DNA of 7,148 bases, taken from assembly GCA_900753685.1 (NCBI GenBank), contig CAAEAB010000013.1, positions 1-7,148 on the forward strand. Reading direction: 5' to 3'. This document shows positions 1 through 6,474 of the stretch, in pieces; within the stretch, counting starts at the first letter, position 1; every line of letters starts with the position of its first letter. The position numbers were made by a program, and so were the translations under genes. The notes beneath the pieces are model-generated. The model had not been told where the DNA came from. It worked only from the letters and a program-made list of their open reading frames with translations, and ran no database searches. This DNA is from Lachnospiraceae bacterium. GTDB taxonomy: Bacteria; Bacillota; Clostridia; Lachnospirales; Lachnospiraceae.

Positions 1-99
1 CTTGGCGCCGGGGTGCGGATTTTATCGCCGGAGAGTGTGGCGGAGGAATATCGGGAATTCTTGCGTGGTATACTGACCCAGTATGAGGAAGAGGTATAA
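1..99 (+). CDS. C-terminal end of a probable WYL-domain transcriptional regulator (partial)
   Basis: The window opens inside a reading frame that runs 33 codons to a TAA at 97-99. The visible tail contains GVRILSPESVAEEYREFL and then a short acidic end. A Gly-Val-Arg-Ile-hydrophobic-Ser-Pro-Glu pattern followed by an amphipathic helix that starts around a Glu/Arg-rich stretch is typical of the C-terminal extension of YafY-type HTH/WYL regulators. These are DNA-binding proteins that often sense a small ligand. The gene lies just upstream of the permease and the two coding regions are separated by only 4 bp, so they are probably co-transcribed. The family call rests on a short tail only, and the DNA-binding and WYL domains are outside the window. 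Confidence 0.5.
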   Translation, partial: LGAGVRILSPESVAEEYREFLRGILTQYEEEV

Positions 100-103
100 T
101 GGA

Positions 104-1023
104 ATGACGGAGAAAATGAAGGATAAAAACGGCTGGCTCGGAAGCGTTTTTGTTTTGACAGCCGGCGTATGCTGGGGCTTTATCGGATTTTTTTCAAACC
201 ATTTGTCAGAAGCCGGGTATAATTCTGTGCAAATCGCTTTTTTAAGGAATATTGTTGCGGCGGCCGCCATGTGGGGCTGGCTTGTGATTTTCCGGCGGAA
301 GACATTGAAAATCCAATGGAAAGATTTATGGATGTTTATCGGTACGGGAATATTCAGTGTCGTTTTCTTTAATATCGCTTATTTTATGACAATAGAGCGG
401 ACAAAACTTTGTCTGTGGCGGCGGTTCTTCTTTATACAGCGCCCTGCTTTGTCATGCTTATGTCCGCCCTGTTTTTTCAGGAGAGGGTTACGGGAAGAAA
501 GGCGGCGGCCCTTATTATTGCTTTGTTTGGCTGTGCCTGCACGACGGGAATATTCAGCGGCGTGGGAAGCGCTGTTCCGGCATTCGGCATTTTTACAGGA
601 ATTGCCTCCGGATTCTGCTATGCTCTGTATTCGATTTTCGGACATGTTGCTTTAAAAAAATACGATACGGTAACGGTGACAGCCTATACCTTTCTTGTTG
701 CCGCCGTCAGCCTGCTGCCCTTTATGAATGTGGGTGAAATCTTCCGGGTTTCGGCAGAACCGGCGGTGTTTATTAATATTGTGGGTATTGGAATTTTTTC
801 GACATTATTACCATATATTTTTTATACGATGGGGCTTCAGCGCACGGAGCCGGGAAAGGCGGCGGTTATGGCCTTTGTGGAGCCGATGGTCGCCACGCTG
901 CTCAGTATTTTTATATTAAAGGAAGGGTTTACATGGATGGGGATAGCCGGTGTTGCAGCCATTTTTGCGTCCATCCTGTTATTAAATTTGAAAGGTCGTG
1001 ATCAGATGGAACAGGAAGTTTAA
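104..1023 (+). pseudogene. EamA/DMT-family drug/metabolite permease, frameshifted
   Basis: This is an inner-membrane transporter of the 10-TM drug/metabolite superfamily; the substrate cannot be told from sequence. I chose ATG 104 because AGAGG at 90-94 sits 9 nt upstream; ATG 116 is an alternative. The first frame gives about 100 residues of good EamA sequence (AGVCWGFIGFFSNHL, then LRNIVAAAAMWGWL, ending in ...YFMTIERT), up to about position 403. Sense then continues in another frame from about 409 (LSVAAVLLYTAPCFVMLMSA) to TAA 1021-1023, including the second EamA repeat with its GLQRTEPGKAAVMAFVEP motif. The original frame becomes Arg/Cys/Phe-rich nonsense. The join lies in an ACAAAACTTTG stretch. 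One extra A and one extra T would explain it and give ERTNLSVAAVLLYTAP, which fits my memory of family spacing; a single lost base is the alternative. The repaired protein would be about 305 residues, normal for the family. It could be a real mutation or a sequencing error. Confidence 0.85.
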
Positions 1024-1085
1024 AGATATGAAAGATTGTCTCGATAAATGGGAAGAATATTCAAAGGAAAACAGGAGGAGCAGGG

Positions 1086-2372
1086 ATGTTATGGATTAAA
1101 AACGGGCGTTTAGTAGACCCGAAAAGTCAGACAGATATTGTATGTGATATTTGCATAGAAAGAGACCGGATTGCCGGAATCACACCGCCGGGCGGCGCGG
1201 AGCAGAAGCACCGGGAAACGGATGAAATTATTGATGCAGACGGAATGGTCGTAGCTCCGGGGCTGATTGATGTCCATGTGCATTTCAGAGAGCCGGGTTT
1301 TACCTATAAAGAGGATGTGGCGACCGGCGCGGCGGCGGCGGCGGCCGGCGGTTATACGACAGTCATCTGTATGGCAAATACAAAACCGGTGGTGGATAAT
1401 GAAGAAACCTTGACTTATCTGCGGGAGCGGGCAGCGAATATGCCGATTCATGTATTGAATACGGCGGCTATTACCAAGGGCTTTGACGGCAAGGAGCTGA
1501 CAGATATGATCGGTCTAAAAGCGCTTGGAGCTGTCGGCTTTACCGACGACGGTGTGCCGATTAAGGATACGGCAATTGTTATGGAAGCCATGAAGATGGC
1601 GAAGGCGCTGGATGTTCCGTTAAGCTTCCATGAAGAGGATCCGGCGTTGATTGGCAGCTTTGGGGTCAATCAGGGGCCGGTGTCGACGGCGGTCGGTGTG
1701 GAAGGCGCTCCAGCGGTAGCAGAGGACGTGCTTGTTGCCAGGGATTGCGCATTGGCATTAGCGACGGGGGCATCCATTGATATTCAGCACATCAGCAGCG
1801 GCACGTCGGTGGCGATTGTCCGTGCCATGAAGGCTCTCGGAAAAAATATTCATGCGGAAGCGACACCGCAGCATTTTTCCCTGACGGAAGAGGCGGTTTT
1901 GGCTCGGGGAACCCTTGCAAAGGTAAATCCGCCGATTCGGACGGAGGATGACCGTCAGGCGATCATCCATGGTTTAATGGATGATACCATTGATTTCATT
2001 GCGACGGACCATGCTCCCCACAGCGCGGAGGAGAAGGCAAAGGATATGAAGTCTGCGCCGAGTGGAATGATCGGTCTGGAAACGGCCCTGGCTCTCGGTA
2101 TCACCAATCTGGTAAAACCGGAATATTTAAGCCTTTCTCATTTTCTTGAGAAATTGACGGTAAATCCGGCAAAGCTTTATCATCTGGACGCGGGCTATGT
2201 GGCTGTGGGCGGCAAGGCAGATTTGGTCATTTTTGATGAGGACGAGACATGGACTGTGGGTGAGCGATTTAAATCCAAAGCGTCCAATTCCCCCTTTGTC
2301 GGAGAAACTTTGCAGGGGCGGGTTAAATATACGATTTGTGACGGAAAGATTGTTTATAAAGACGGCCAGTAG
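1086..2372 (+). CDS. pyrC: Dihydroorotase, class I (PyrC)
   Basis: A cytoplasmic zinc amidohydrolase that interconverts N-carbamoyl-aspartate and dihydroorotate, the third step of UMP synthesis. At 428 residues it matches the usual class I (Bacillus-type) length. The metal site can be read directly: His64 and His66 in DVHVHFREPG, Asp154/Asp155 in GFTDDGVP, His182 in SFHEEDP, His235 in DIQHISS and Asp308 in IATDHAPH. The substrate-binding Arg68 and Asn98 (MANTKP) are also present. An Asp rather than a carboxylated Lys at the bridging position fits class I. Start ATG 1086 has AGGAGG at 1073-1078, 7 nt upstream. The alanine run at residues 82-87 belongs to the family's TG-A-rich-GGYTT segment. 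It stands without other pyr genes in view, and the next gene follows after 26 bp, suggesting co-transcription. All key residues are intact, so it should be active. Confidence 0.96.
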   Translation: MLWIKNGRLVDPKSQTDIVCDICIERDRIAGITPPGGAEQKHRETDEIIDADGMVVAPGLIDVHVHFREPGFTYKEDVATGAAAAAAGGYTTVICMANTKPVVDNEETLTYLRERAANMPIHVLNTAAITKGFDGKELTDMIGLKALGAVGFTDDGVPIKDTAIVMEAMKMAKALDVPLSFHEEDPALIGSFGVNQGPVSTAVGVEGAPAVAEDVLVARDCALALATGASIDIQHISSGTSVAIVRAMKALGKNIHAEATPQHFSLTEEAVLARGTLAKVNPPIRTEDDRQAIIHGLMDDTIDFIATDHAPHSAEEKAKDMKSAPSGMIGLETALALGITNLVKPEYLSLSHFLEKLTVNPAKLYHLDAGYVAVGGKADLVIFDEDETWTVGERFKSKASNSPFVGETLQGRVKYTICDGKIVYKDGQ

Positions 2373-2398
2373 GGCCTGAACAAACGGAAAGGGGATTT

Positions 2399-3712
2399 AT
2401 GAATTTAAGTATCGAAACAGGAATACCTTTAATTACAGTGTTTATCCAGGGATTACTTAGCTTTTTTTCACCGTGTATTCTGCCGCTGGTGCCTTTATAC
2501 ATCAGTTATCTGGCCGGCGGTATGTACCGGACGGATGAAGAGGGAAGAGTTTCCTATCCAAGAAAAAAAGTATTGATTCATACCCTTTTATTTATTTTGG
2601 GCATTGGTTTTGCCTTTGTTTTGCTGGGACTTGGTTTTTCGGCTGTCGGAAGATTTTTCAGCGGCAATAAGGTTTGGTTTACCCGAATCGGCGGACTGGT
2701 TATGATTGGCTTCGGACTTTATCAGCTGGGCATTTTTGGAAAATCCATGCCGATGGAACAGACCCATCGGCTGTCCTTCTCTATGGAAGGGAAAAACTTC
2801 GGCCCACTGATGGCTCTGCTTCTTGGCTTTACATTCAGCTTTGCCTGGACGCCTTGTGTGGGGCCTGTGTTGGCCAGTGTGCTGTTAATGGCCTCATCTG
2901 CTTCCACAGGAGCGGCCGGCTTTGCATTAATCGGGGTTTATATGGCAGGTTTTGTCCTGCCTTTTCTTGCTGTGGGCATTTTTGCCGGGGCCGCTTTGGA
3001 CTTTTTTAACCGAAAACGTCATGTTATTCAATATACGGTCAAAATCGGCGGTATTTTATTGATTCTCATGGGTGTGATGACTATGACCGGATGGATGAAC
3101 GGTCTGACCGGATATTTGTCAAGCTTCGGTTCCGGCGGGACAGGACCTGGGACTGTCGGTGAGACAGCCGGGGCGGGGCCGTCCGAGGAAAATACCGAAG
3201 AATCAATGTCAGAGACCGCCGATAATGAGTCAGACGCCGATGAAAGACAGGCGGTGGCCGCGCCGGATTTTACTCTGACAGATCAGTTTGGAAATAGTCA
3301 CACCCTGTCCGAATATAAGGGAAAAACCGTCTTTTTAAATTTCTGGGCCACATGGTGCGGTCCGTGCCGAATGGAAATGCCTTATATTCAGCAGGTTTAT
3401 GAAGAATATGGAAGCAACAGCGGCGATGTCATTATTCTTGGGGTGGCCAATCCGAAAACCGGGGAACAGCCGAATAACAGCGACGTGACCCAGGAAGAGG
3501 TGGAAGCCTTTTTATCAGAAAACGGCTATACCTATCCGGTGGTCATGGATTTGGACGGAAGCATTTTTGCCGCCTATGGTATTCAAGCCTTTCCGACCAC
3601 ATTTATGATTGACACAGAGGGCGATGTTTATGGCTATGTGGCCGGAAGTCTCAGTGAAGATATGATTCGCAGCATCATCACCCAGACAATTGAAAACGGT
3701 GGAAATAATTGA
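2399..3712 (+). CDS. ccdA: CcdA-type thiol-disulfide transmembrane protein fused to a TlpA/thioredoxin domain
   Basis: This 437-residue protein joins two redox modules. Residues 1 to about 240 form a CcdA/DsbD-beta-like membrane domain with about six hydrophobic helices (near 10-35, 58-82, 95-112, 134-165, 172-198 and 211-234). The two signature cysteines are Cys26 in FFSPCILPLVPLYISYL and Cys153 in FAWTPCVGPVL. Residues about 244-285 are a Gly/Ser/Thr then acidic linker. Residues about 286-437 form a thioredoxin/TlpA domain with NFWATWCGPCRMEMP (Cys320 and Cys323) and the cis-proline Pro399 in AFPTTF. In this family electrons pass from cytoplasmic thioredoxin through the CcdA cysteine pair to an outside thioredoxin-like partner; here the partner is covalently attached. 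Its final target (cytochrome c maturation, methionine sulfoxide or other disulfide reduction) is not shown by neighbours. GGAAAGGGG at 2386-2394 precedes ATG 2399. No convincing terminator follows the stop codon. Confidence 0.92.
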   Translation: MNLSIETGIPLITVFIQGLLSFFSPCILPLVPLYISYLAGGMYRTDEEGRVSYPRKKVLIHTLLFILGIGFAFVLLGLGFSAVGRFFSGNKVWFTRIGGLVMIGFGLYQLGIFGKSMPMEQTHRLSFSMEGKNFGPLMALLLGFTFSFAWTPCVGPVLASVLLMASSASTGAAGFALIGVYMAGFVLPFLAVGIFAGAALDFFNRKRHVIQYTVKIGGILLILMGVMTMTGWMNGLTGYLSSFGSGGTGPGTVGETAGAGPSEENTEESMSETADNESDADERQAVAAPDFTLTDQFGNSHTLSEYKGKTVFLNFWATWCGPCRMEMPYIQQVYEEYGSNSGDVIILGVANPKTGEQPNNSDVTQEEVEAFLSENGYTYPVVMDLDGSIFAAYGIQAFPTTFMIDTEGDVYGYVAGSLSEDMIRSIITQTIENGGNN

Positions 3713-3732
3713 CGCCCCGCTTCATTTTTGAC

Positions 3733-3760
3733 TTTACACGAAGTTAAAATATGGTATAAT
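3733..3760 (+). promoter_or_regulatory. Sigma-A-type extended -10 promoter of the pantothenate operon
   Basis: TTTACA (3733-3738) is followed by 16 nt and then a perfect TATAAT (3755-3760) preceded by TGG, that is, a TGnTATAAT extended -10. The expected start of transcription is about 3767, seven bases past the -10. This falls on the first G of the GG that forms the base of the first bulged-A hairpin. It is the only strong promoter I see in the window, and it gives a leader of about 165 nt. Confidence 0.8.
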
Positions 3761-3765
3761 GGTTG

Positions 3766-3794
3766 CGGATAGTATTCCTCAGGAAACTATACCG
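3766..3794 (+). promoter_or_regulatory. pan RNA motif, copy 1 (hairpin with two bulged A residues)
   Basis: The leader folds into a stem-loop as follows. Base helix: 3766-3768 (CGG) with 3792-3794 (CCG). Bulged A3791 lies on the 3' side. The middle helix has 5 bp, 3769-3773 (ATAGT) with 3786-3790 (ACTAT). Bulged A3774 lies on the 5' side. The top helix is 3775-3778 (TTCC) with 3782-3785 (GGAA), and the loop is TCA. The published pan motif is, from memory, a stem-loop with two highly conserved bulged A residues, found in 5' leaders of panB-containing operons in Firmicutes, Chloroflexi and deltaproteobacteria, often in tandem. The position before panG-panB-panC-panD fits. The structure is read by eye; the ligand of the motif is unknown to me. 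Confidence 0.8.
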
Positions 3795-3795
3795 T

Positions 3796-3818
3796 GACGC
3801 GCTCTTTGAGCGTCTTTT
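3796..3818 (+). terminator. Terminator-like hairpin between the two pan motifs (possible attenuator)
   Basis: CGCTC (3800-3804) pairs with GAGCG (3808-3812) around a TTT loop. GA (3796-3797) and TC (3813-3814) can extend it across a 2-nt bulge. The stem is followed by TTTT (3815-3818). The GC-rich stem and short U-run resemble a weak intrinsic terminator, about 50 nt into the transcript. The first bases of its 5' arm (3796-3797) would also be used if the copy 1 stem is extended outward (3763-3765 with 3795-3797), which would allow mutually exclusive folds. The U-run is short, so termination is uncertain. Confidence 0.35.
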
Positions 3819-3841
3819 GACTAAACTTGTTTGCAGATCCT

Positions 3842-3861
3842 GGATTTAAGTCTTTGAATCC
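3842..3861 (+). promoter_or_regulatory. Plain hairpin between the pan motifs
   Basis: GGATTTAA (3842-3849) pairs with TTGAATCC (3854-3861) over 8 bp, including one G-U pair, with loop GTCT. It has no bulges and no following U-run, so it is neither a pan copy nor a terminator. It may act as a spacer stem that holds the two pan motifs in a fixed arrangement. No function is claimed. Confidence 0.5.
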
Positions 3862-3866
3862 GTAAT

Positions 3867-3896
3867 GGAACTTATATCGCGAGCGAATGGGATTCC
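3867..3896 (+). promoter_or_regulatory. pan RNA motif, copy 2 (hairpin with two bulged A residues)
   Basis: The design is the same as copy 1. Base helix: GGAA (3867-3870) with TTCC (3893-3896). Bulged A3892 lies on the 3' side. The 5-bp middle helix is CTTAT (3871-3875) with ATGGG (3887-3891), including two G-U pairs. Bulged A3876 lies on the 5' side. The top helix is TCG (3877-3879) with CGA (3884-3886), and the loop is CGAG. Nearly all pairs differ from copy 1, while both bulged adenines and the 5-bp distance between them are kept. That is the covariation expected of a real RNA structure. It ends 8 nt before the Shine-Dalgarno-blocking hairpin, so it is well placed to influence translation of the first gene. 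Confidence 0.78.
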
Positions 3897-3904
3897 GTGG
3901 GAGC

Positions 3905-3927
3905 ATCACCTTTTGAAAGAAGGTGGT
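3905..3927 (+). promoter_or_regulatory. Shine-Dalgarno-sequestering hairpin of the pan operon
   Basis: ATCACCTTTT (3905-3914) pairs with AAGAAGGTGGT-side bases 3918-3927 (A3905-T3927, T3906-G3926, then CACCTT with AAGGTG at 3920-3925, T3913-G3919 and T3914-A3918), closing a GAA loop. The 3' arm contains AAGGTGG (3920-3926), the Shine-Dalgarno for ATG 3932, so the folded form hides the ribosome binding site. GTGG at 3897-3900, just after pan copy 2, could pair with TCAC at 3906-3909 and open this stem. That alternative is short (4 bp) and only suggestive. Confidence 0.7.
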
Positions 3928-3931
3928 CAGG

Positions 3932-4789
3932 ATGAGAATAGGATTTGTTGGTGCAGGAAAAGTTGGCTTTACTCTGGGAAAATACATGTCGGAACGCAAC
4001 GTGTGTGTATCCGGATACTATAGCAGAAGTGAAGAGTCGGCCAGACAGGCATCTCTTTTTACACATACAAAGTATTACGAGACACTTGAAGATTTGATAG
4101 AGTCTAGTGATGCTCTCTTTTTGACGGTTCCAGACGGAGCCATCAAAGATGTATGGAATTCTATAAAACGATATTCTTTGACAGACAAGTTTATTTGTCA
4201 CTGTAGCGGCGTGGAGACGAGCGCCGTATTTTCTGAGATTGACCAGATGGGAGCATTTGGTTATTCTATCCATCCTTTGTTTGCGATTCACAGCAGATCG
4301 CAATCGTATCAGGAAATTTCACAAGCGTATTTTACAATTGAAGGAGCGGAAGCGCATATTAATTTCTGGAAGGATTTTTTTGAAAATCTGGGGAATCCGG
4401 TGCGTATTATCCAGGCAGAGCAGAAGGCGCTTTATCATGGAGCGGCTGTTTTTGCCAGTAATTTAGTCGTTGGTCTGTTCGAAACGGGGGTTCGTCTGTT
4501 GATGAGCTGCGGTTTCGACAGGGAAAGCGGGGAAGCGGCTTTAAGGCCTCTATTCCTTCATAATTGTCAGTCGGTGGCCAGTGTGGGGACGGCGGCCGCG
4601 TTGACAGGACCGGTGGAGCGGGCAGATGAAAAGACGATTCAAAGGCATCTGGATATATTGCCGCCGGAGGAAAGAGAAATTTATATACGATTGTCCGAAG
4701 TGTTGGTGGATATTGCAAAACGGAAACATCCGGAACGGGATTACAGCAGCCTGTTCCAATTATTTGAAAGGAATGGAGAAGTAAAATGA
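3932..4789 (+). CDS. panG: DUF2520/Rossmann-fold reductase, probable ketopantoate reductase (PanG-type)
   Basis: The 285-residue protein starts with a dinucleotide-binding Rossmann fold, [12 protein letters not shown], with the GxGxxG loop at residues 7-12. It continues with HCSG at 90-93, SIHPLFA with His114/Pro115, and a helical C-terminal domain with [13 protein letters not shown] at 165-177. These are features of the Rossmann-like plus DUF2520 family rather than classical PanE (ApbA) or IlvC. From the literature as I recall it, PanG, the sole ketopantoate reductase of Francisella, has homologues in Enterococcus faecalis and Clostridium difficile, and I believe it belongs to this family. 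The position directly before panB, and no panE in view, support NADPH-dependent reduction of ketopantoate to pantoate. ATG 3932 is chosen over the in-frame GTG at 3923, which lies inside the Shine-Dalgarno AAGGTGG. The stop overlaps panB's start (ATGA), implying translational coupling. By eye the first half is more AT-rich than the genes that follow. Confidence 0.82.
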   Translation: MRIGFVGAGKVGFTLGKYMSERNVCVSGYYSRSEESARQASLFTHTKYYETLEDLIESSDALFLTVPDGAIKDVWNSIKRYSLTDKFICHCSGVETSAVFSEIDQMGAFGYSIHPLFAIHSRSQSYQEISQAYFTIEGAEAHINFWKDFFENLGNPVRIIQAEQKALYHGAAVFASNLVVGLFETGVRLLMSCGFDRESGEAALRPLFLHNCQSVASVGTAAALTGPVERADEKTIQRHLDILPPEEREIYIRLSEVLVDIAKRKHPERDYSSLFQLFERNGEVK

Positions 4790-5613
4790 AAAACACAGTT
4801 GCAACCTTTAAAAAGGCAAAGGAAGATGGAAAGAAGCTGTCCATGCTGACGGCCTATGACTATTCGACAGCGAGTCTTTTGGATGCTGCCGGAATTAACG
4901 GTATTCTTGTCGGAGATTCTTTAGGAAATGTCATTCTCGGTTATGAGGATACGATTTCCGTGACGATGGAAGATATGATCCATCACGGCGCAGCGGTAGC
5001 CAGAGGCGCAAAAAACGCCCTTGTGGTTGTGGATATGCCGTTCATGTCCTATCAGGGTTCCGTTTATGATGCGTTGAATAATGCGGGACGTCTCATGAAG
5101 GAAGGCCGGGCAAATGCAGTGAAACTGGAAGGCGGTATGGAAGTTGTCCCTCAGATCAAAGCCATTGTTCAGGCAGGAATCCCGGTTATGGGTCATTTGG
5201 GACTGACACCACAGTCCATCAATGCTTTTGGTGGATATAAGGTACAGGGCAAGGATGAAGCAGCGGCCCAGAAGCTTTTAGATGATGCAAAGGCGATTGC
5301 AGATGCCGGTGTATTTGCCATTGTTCTGGAATGTGTGCCGTCGGCTCTGGCACAGATGGTTACGGAGGCGGTTGACGTGCCGACCATCGGTATCGGCGCA
5401 GGCGCCGGCTGTGACGGCCAGATTCTTGTATATCAGGATATGCTCGGCATGTTCTCTGATTTTACACCGAAGTTTGTGAAACGTTACGCGAACATTGGCG
5501 AGGCGATGAAGAGCGCCTTTAAGAGCTATATCGATGAGGTGGGCGAGGGGGCTTTCCCGGCGGCGGAGCATGGCTATACCATTGCCAATGAAGTCATTGA
5601 AAAATTATACTAG
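4786..5613 (+). CDS. panB: 3-methyl-2-oxobutanoate hydroxymethyltransferase (PanB)
   Basis: A cytoplasmic enzyme that transfers a hydroxymethyl group from 5,10-methylene-tetrahydrofolate to 2-oxoisovalerate to make ketopantoate, the committed step to pantothenate. It has 275 residues, slightly longer than the E. coli enzyme. The Mg2+ ligands are visible as Asp44 ([11 protein letters not shown]), Asp83 ([10 protein letters not shown]) and Glu115. Substrate-binding Lys113 lies in NAVKLEGG, and the catalytic glutamate is Glu182 in [15 protein letters not shown] (136-144) and the glycine-rich [21 protein letters not shown] are further family signatures. All expected residues are present. Its ATG overlaps the panG stop by 4 bp (ATGA), with GGAATGGAGAAG just before it serving as ribosome binding site. 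It is the gene most tightly tied in other genomes to the pan leader RNA. Confidence 0.97.
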   Translation: MKNTVATFKKAKEDGKKLSMLTAYDYSTASLLDAAGINGILVGDSLGNVILGYEDTISVTMEDMIHHGAAVARGAKNALVVVDMPFMSYQGSVYDALNNAGRLMKEGRANAVKLEGGMEVVPQIKAIVQAGIPVMGHLGLTPQSINAFGGYKVQGKDEAAAQKLLDDAKAIADAGVFAIVLECVPSALAQMVTEAVDVPTIGIGAGAGCDGQILVYQDMLGMFSDFTPKFVKRYANIGEAMKSAFKSYIDEVGEGAFPAAEHGYTIANEVIEKLY

Positions 5614-5625
5614 GAGGCGGCTGTA

Positions 5626-6468
5626 ATGCAGATAGAAAAAACAGTGGCCGGCGTGAAGGCGCAGGTCAGAGCGTGGAAAAAGGAAGGTTTCAGCGTCGGA
5701 TTGGTGCCGACGATGGGATATCTTCATGAGGGTCATAAAAGTCTGATTGAACGGGCAGTCAAAGAAAATGATAAAGTTGTCGTCAGTGTTTTTGTCAATC
5801 CGACCCAGTTTGGACCGACAGAGGATTTAGAGAGTTATCCAAGAGATTTAAATGCGGACAGTATTCTCTGTGAAGACGCCGGCGCAGCGTTGATCTTTGC
5901 GCCGGAGGTTTCCGAGATGTACGCGGAGAATTTCACGACATATGTCAACACGAGCGGCGTGAGCGCAGAGCTTTGTGGAAAAAGCCGTCCGATTCATTTC
6001 CGGGGCGTGTGTACCGTTGTTAATAAATTGTTTAATATTGCCACACCGGATAGAGCTTATTTTGGAGAGAAGGACGCCCAGCAGCTGGCGGTGATCCGCC
6101 GGATGGTCCGGGATTTGAATATGAATGTGGAAATTGTCGGTTGTCCGATCATCCGTGAGGCGGACGGCCTGGCAAAAAGTTCCAGAAATACTTACTTATC
6201 TCCGGAGGAACGGCAGGCAGCCCTGGTTTTAAGCCGGGCGATCCGGGCGGGAAAAGCCATGGTCCAGTCCGGAGAAAAGGACGGAGAAAAAGTACTTGCT
6301 GAAATGAAGCGGATAATTTCTGAAGAGCCGCTGGCCCGCATCGACTATGTGGAGATGGTTAAATGGGATACCATCGAGATTCATCACAGGGTAGACTGTC
6401 CGATTTTGGTGGCTATCGCCGTATTTATCGGAAAAACGCGATTGATTGATAATTTTATACAGGAGTAG
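5626..6468 (+). CDS. panC: Pantothenate synthetase (PanC)
   Basis: An ATP-dependent ligase of the cytidylyltransferase-like superfamily that activates pantoate as pantoyl-adenylate and joins it to beta-alanine. At 280 residues it is the normal length. Seen in order: PTMGYLHEGH (residues 28-37, the HxGH nucleotide-binding motif with His34 and His37), VFVNPTQFGP (from residue 56, pantoate-binding), CGKSRPIHFRGV, FGEKDAQQ (146-153) and DGLAKSSRN (180-188, the KMSKS-like motif). In many PanCs the last motif reads DGLAMSSRN; here Lys replaces Met, which leaves the Ser-Ser-Arg core intact. AGGAGG (5612-5617) overlaps the panB stop and lies 8 nt from ATG 5626. The panB-panC gap is 12 bp. Confidence 0.97.
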   Translation: MQIEKTVAGVKAQVRAWKKEGFSVGLVPTMGYLHEGHKSLIERAVKENDKVVVSVFVNPTQFGPTEDLESYPRDLNADSILCEDAGAALIFAPEVSEMYAENFTTYVNTSGVSAELCGKSRPIHFRGVCTVVNKLFNIATPDRAYFGEKDAQQLAVIRRMVRDLNMNVEIVGCPIIREADGLAKSSRNTYLSPEERQAALVLSRAIRAGKAMVQSGEKDGEKVLAEMKRIISEEPLARIDYVEMVKWDTIEIHHRVDCPILVAIAVFIGKTRLIDNFIQE

Positions 6469-6474
6469 ACGGAT

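Noticed and set aside
410..655. Continuation of the first permease frame past the junction.
   Set aside because: Rich in Arg, Cys, Phe and Pro with no transporter character. The other frame carries the real permease sequence.
1036..1063. Promoter-like TTGTCT-16-TATTCA before pyrC.
   Set aside because: Both boxes are poor matches, and the start would fall in or beside the pyrC Shine-Dalgarno. Readthrough from upstream is as likely.
1028..1099. A 23-codon open frame (MKDCLDKWEEYSKENRR...) between the permease and pyrC, running into pyrC.
   Set aside because: The only possible ribosome site is weak, it overlaps the pyrC start in another frame, and its 3' part is the pyrC Shine-Dalgarno. No family resemblance.
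1327..1347. GCG/GGC-rich repeat in pyrC.
   Set aside because: It encodes the Ala/Gly-rich segment conserved in dihydroorotases (residues 82-89), so it is coding low complexity rather than a separate repeat.
3713..3732. Possible terminator after the CcdA-thioredoxin gene.
   Set aside because: There is a TTTTT run at 3725-3729 but no hairpin before it, so readthrough into the pan operon cannot be excluded.
3728..3760. TTGACT as the -35 box for TATAAT 3755-3760.
   Set aside because: The spacer would be 21 nt. TTTACA at 3733-3738 gives 16 nt and the extended -10 makes the -35 less critical.
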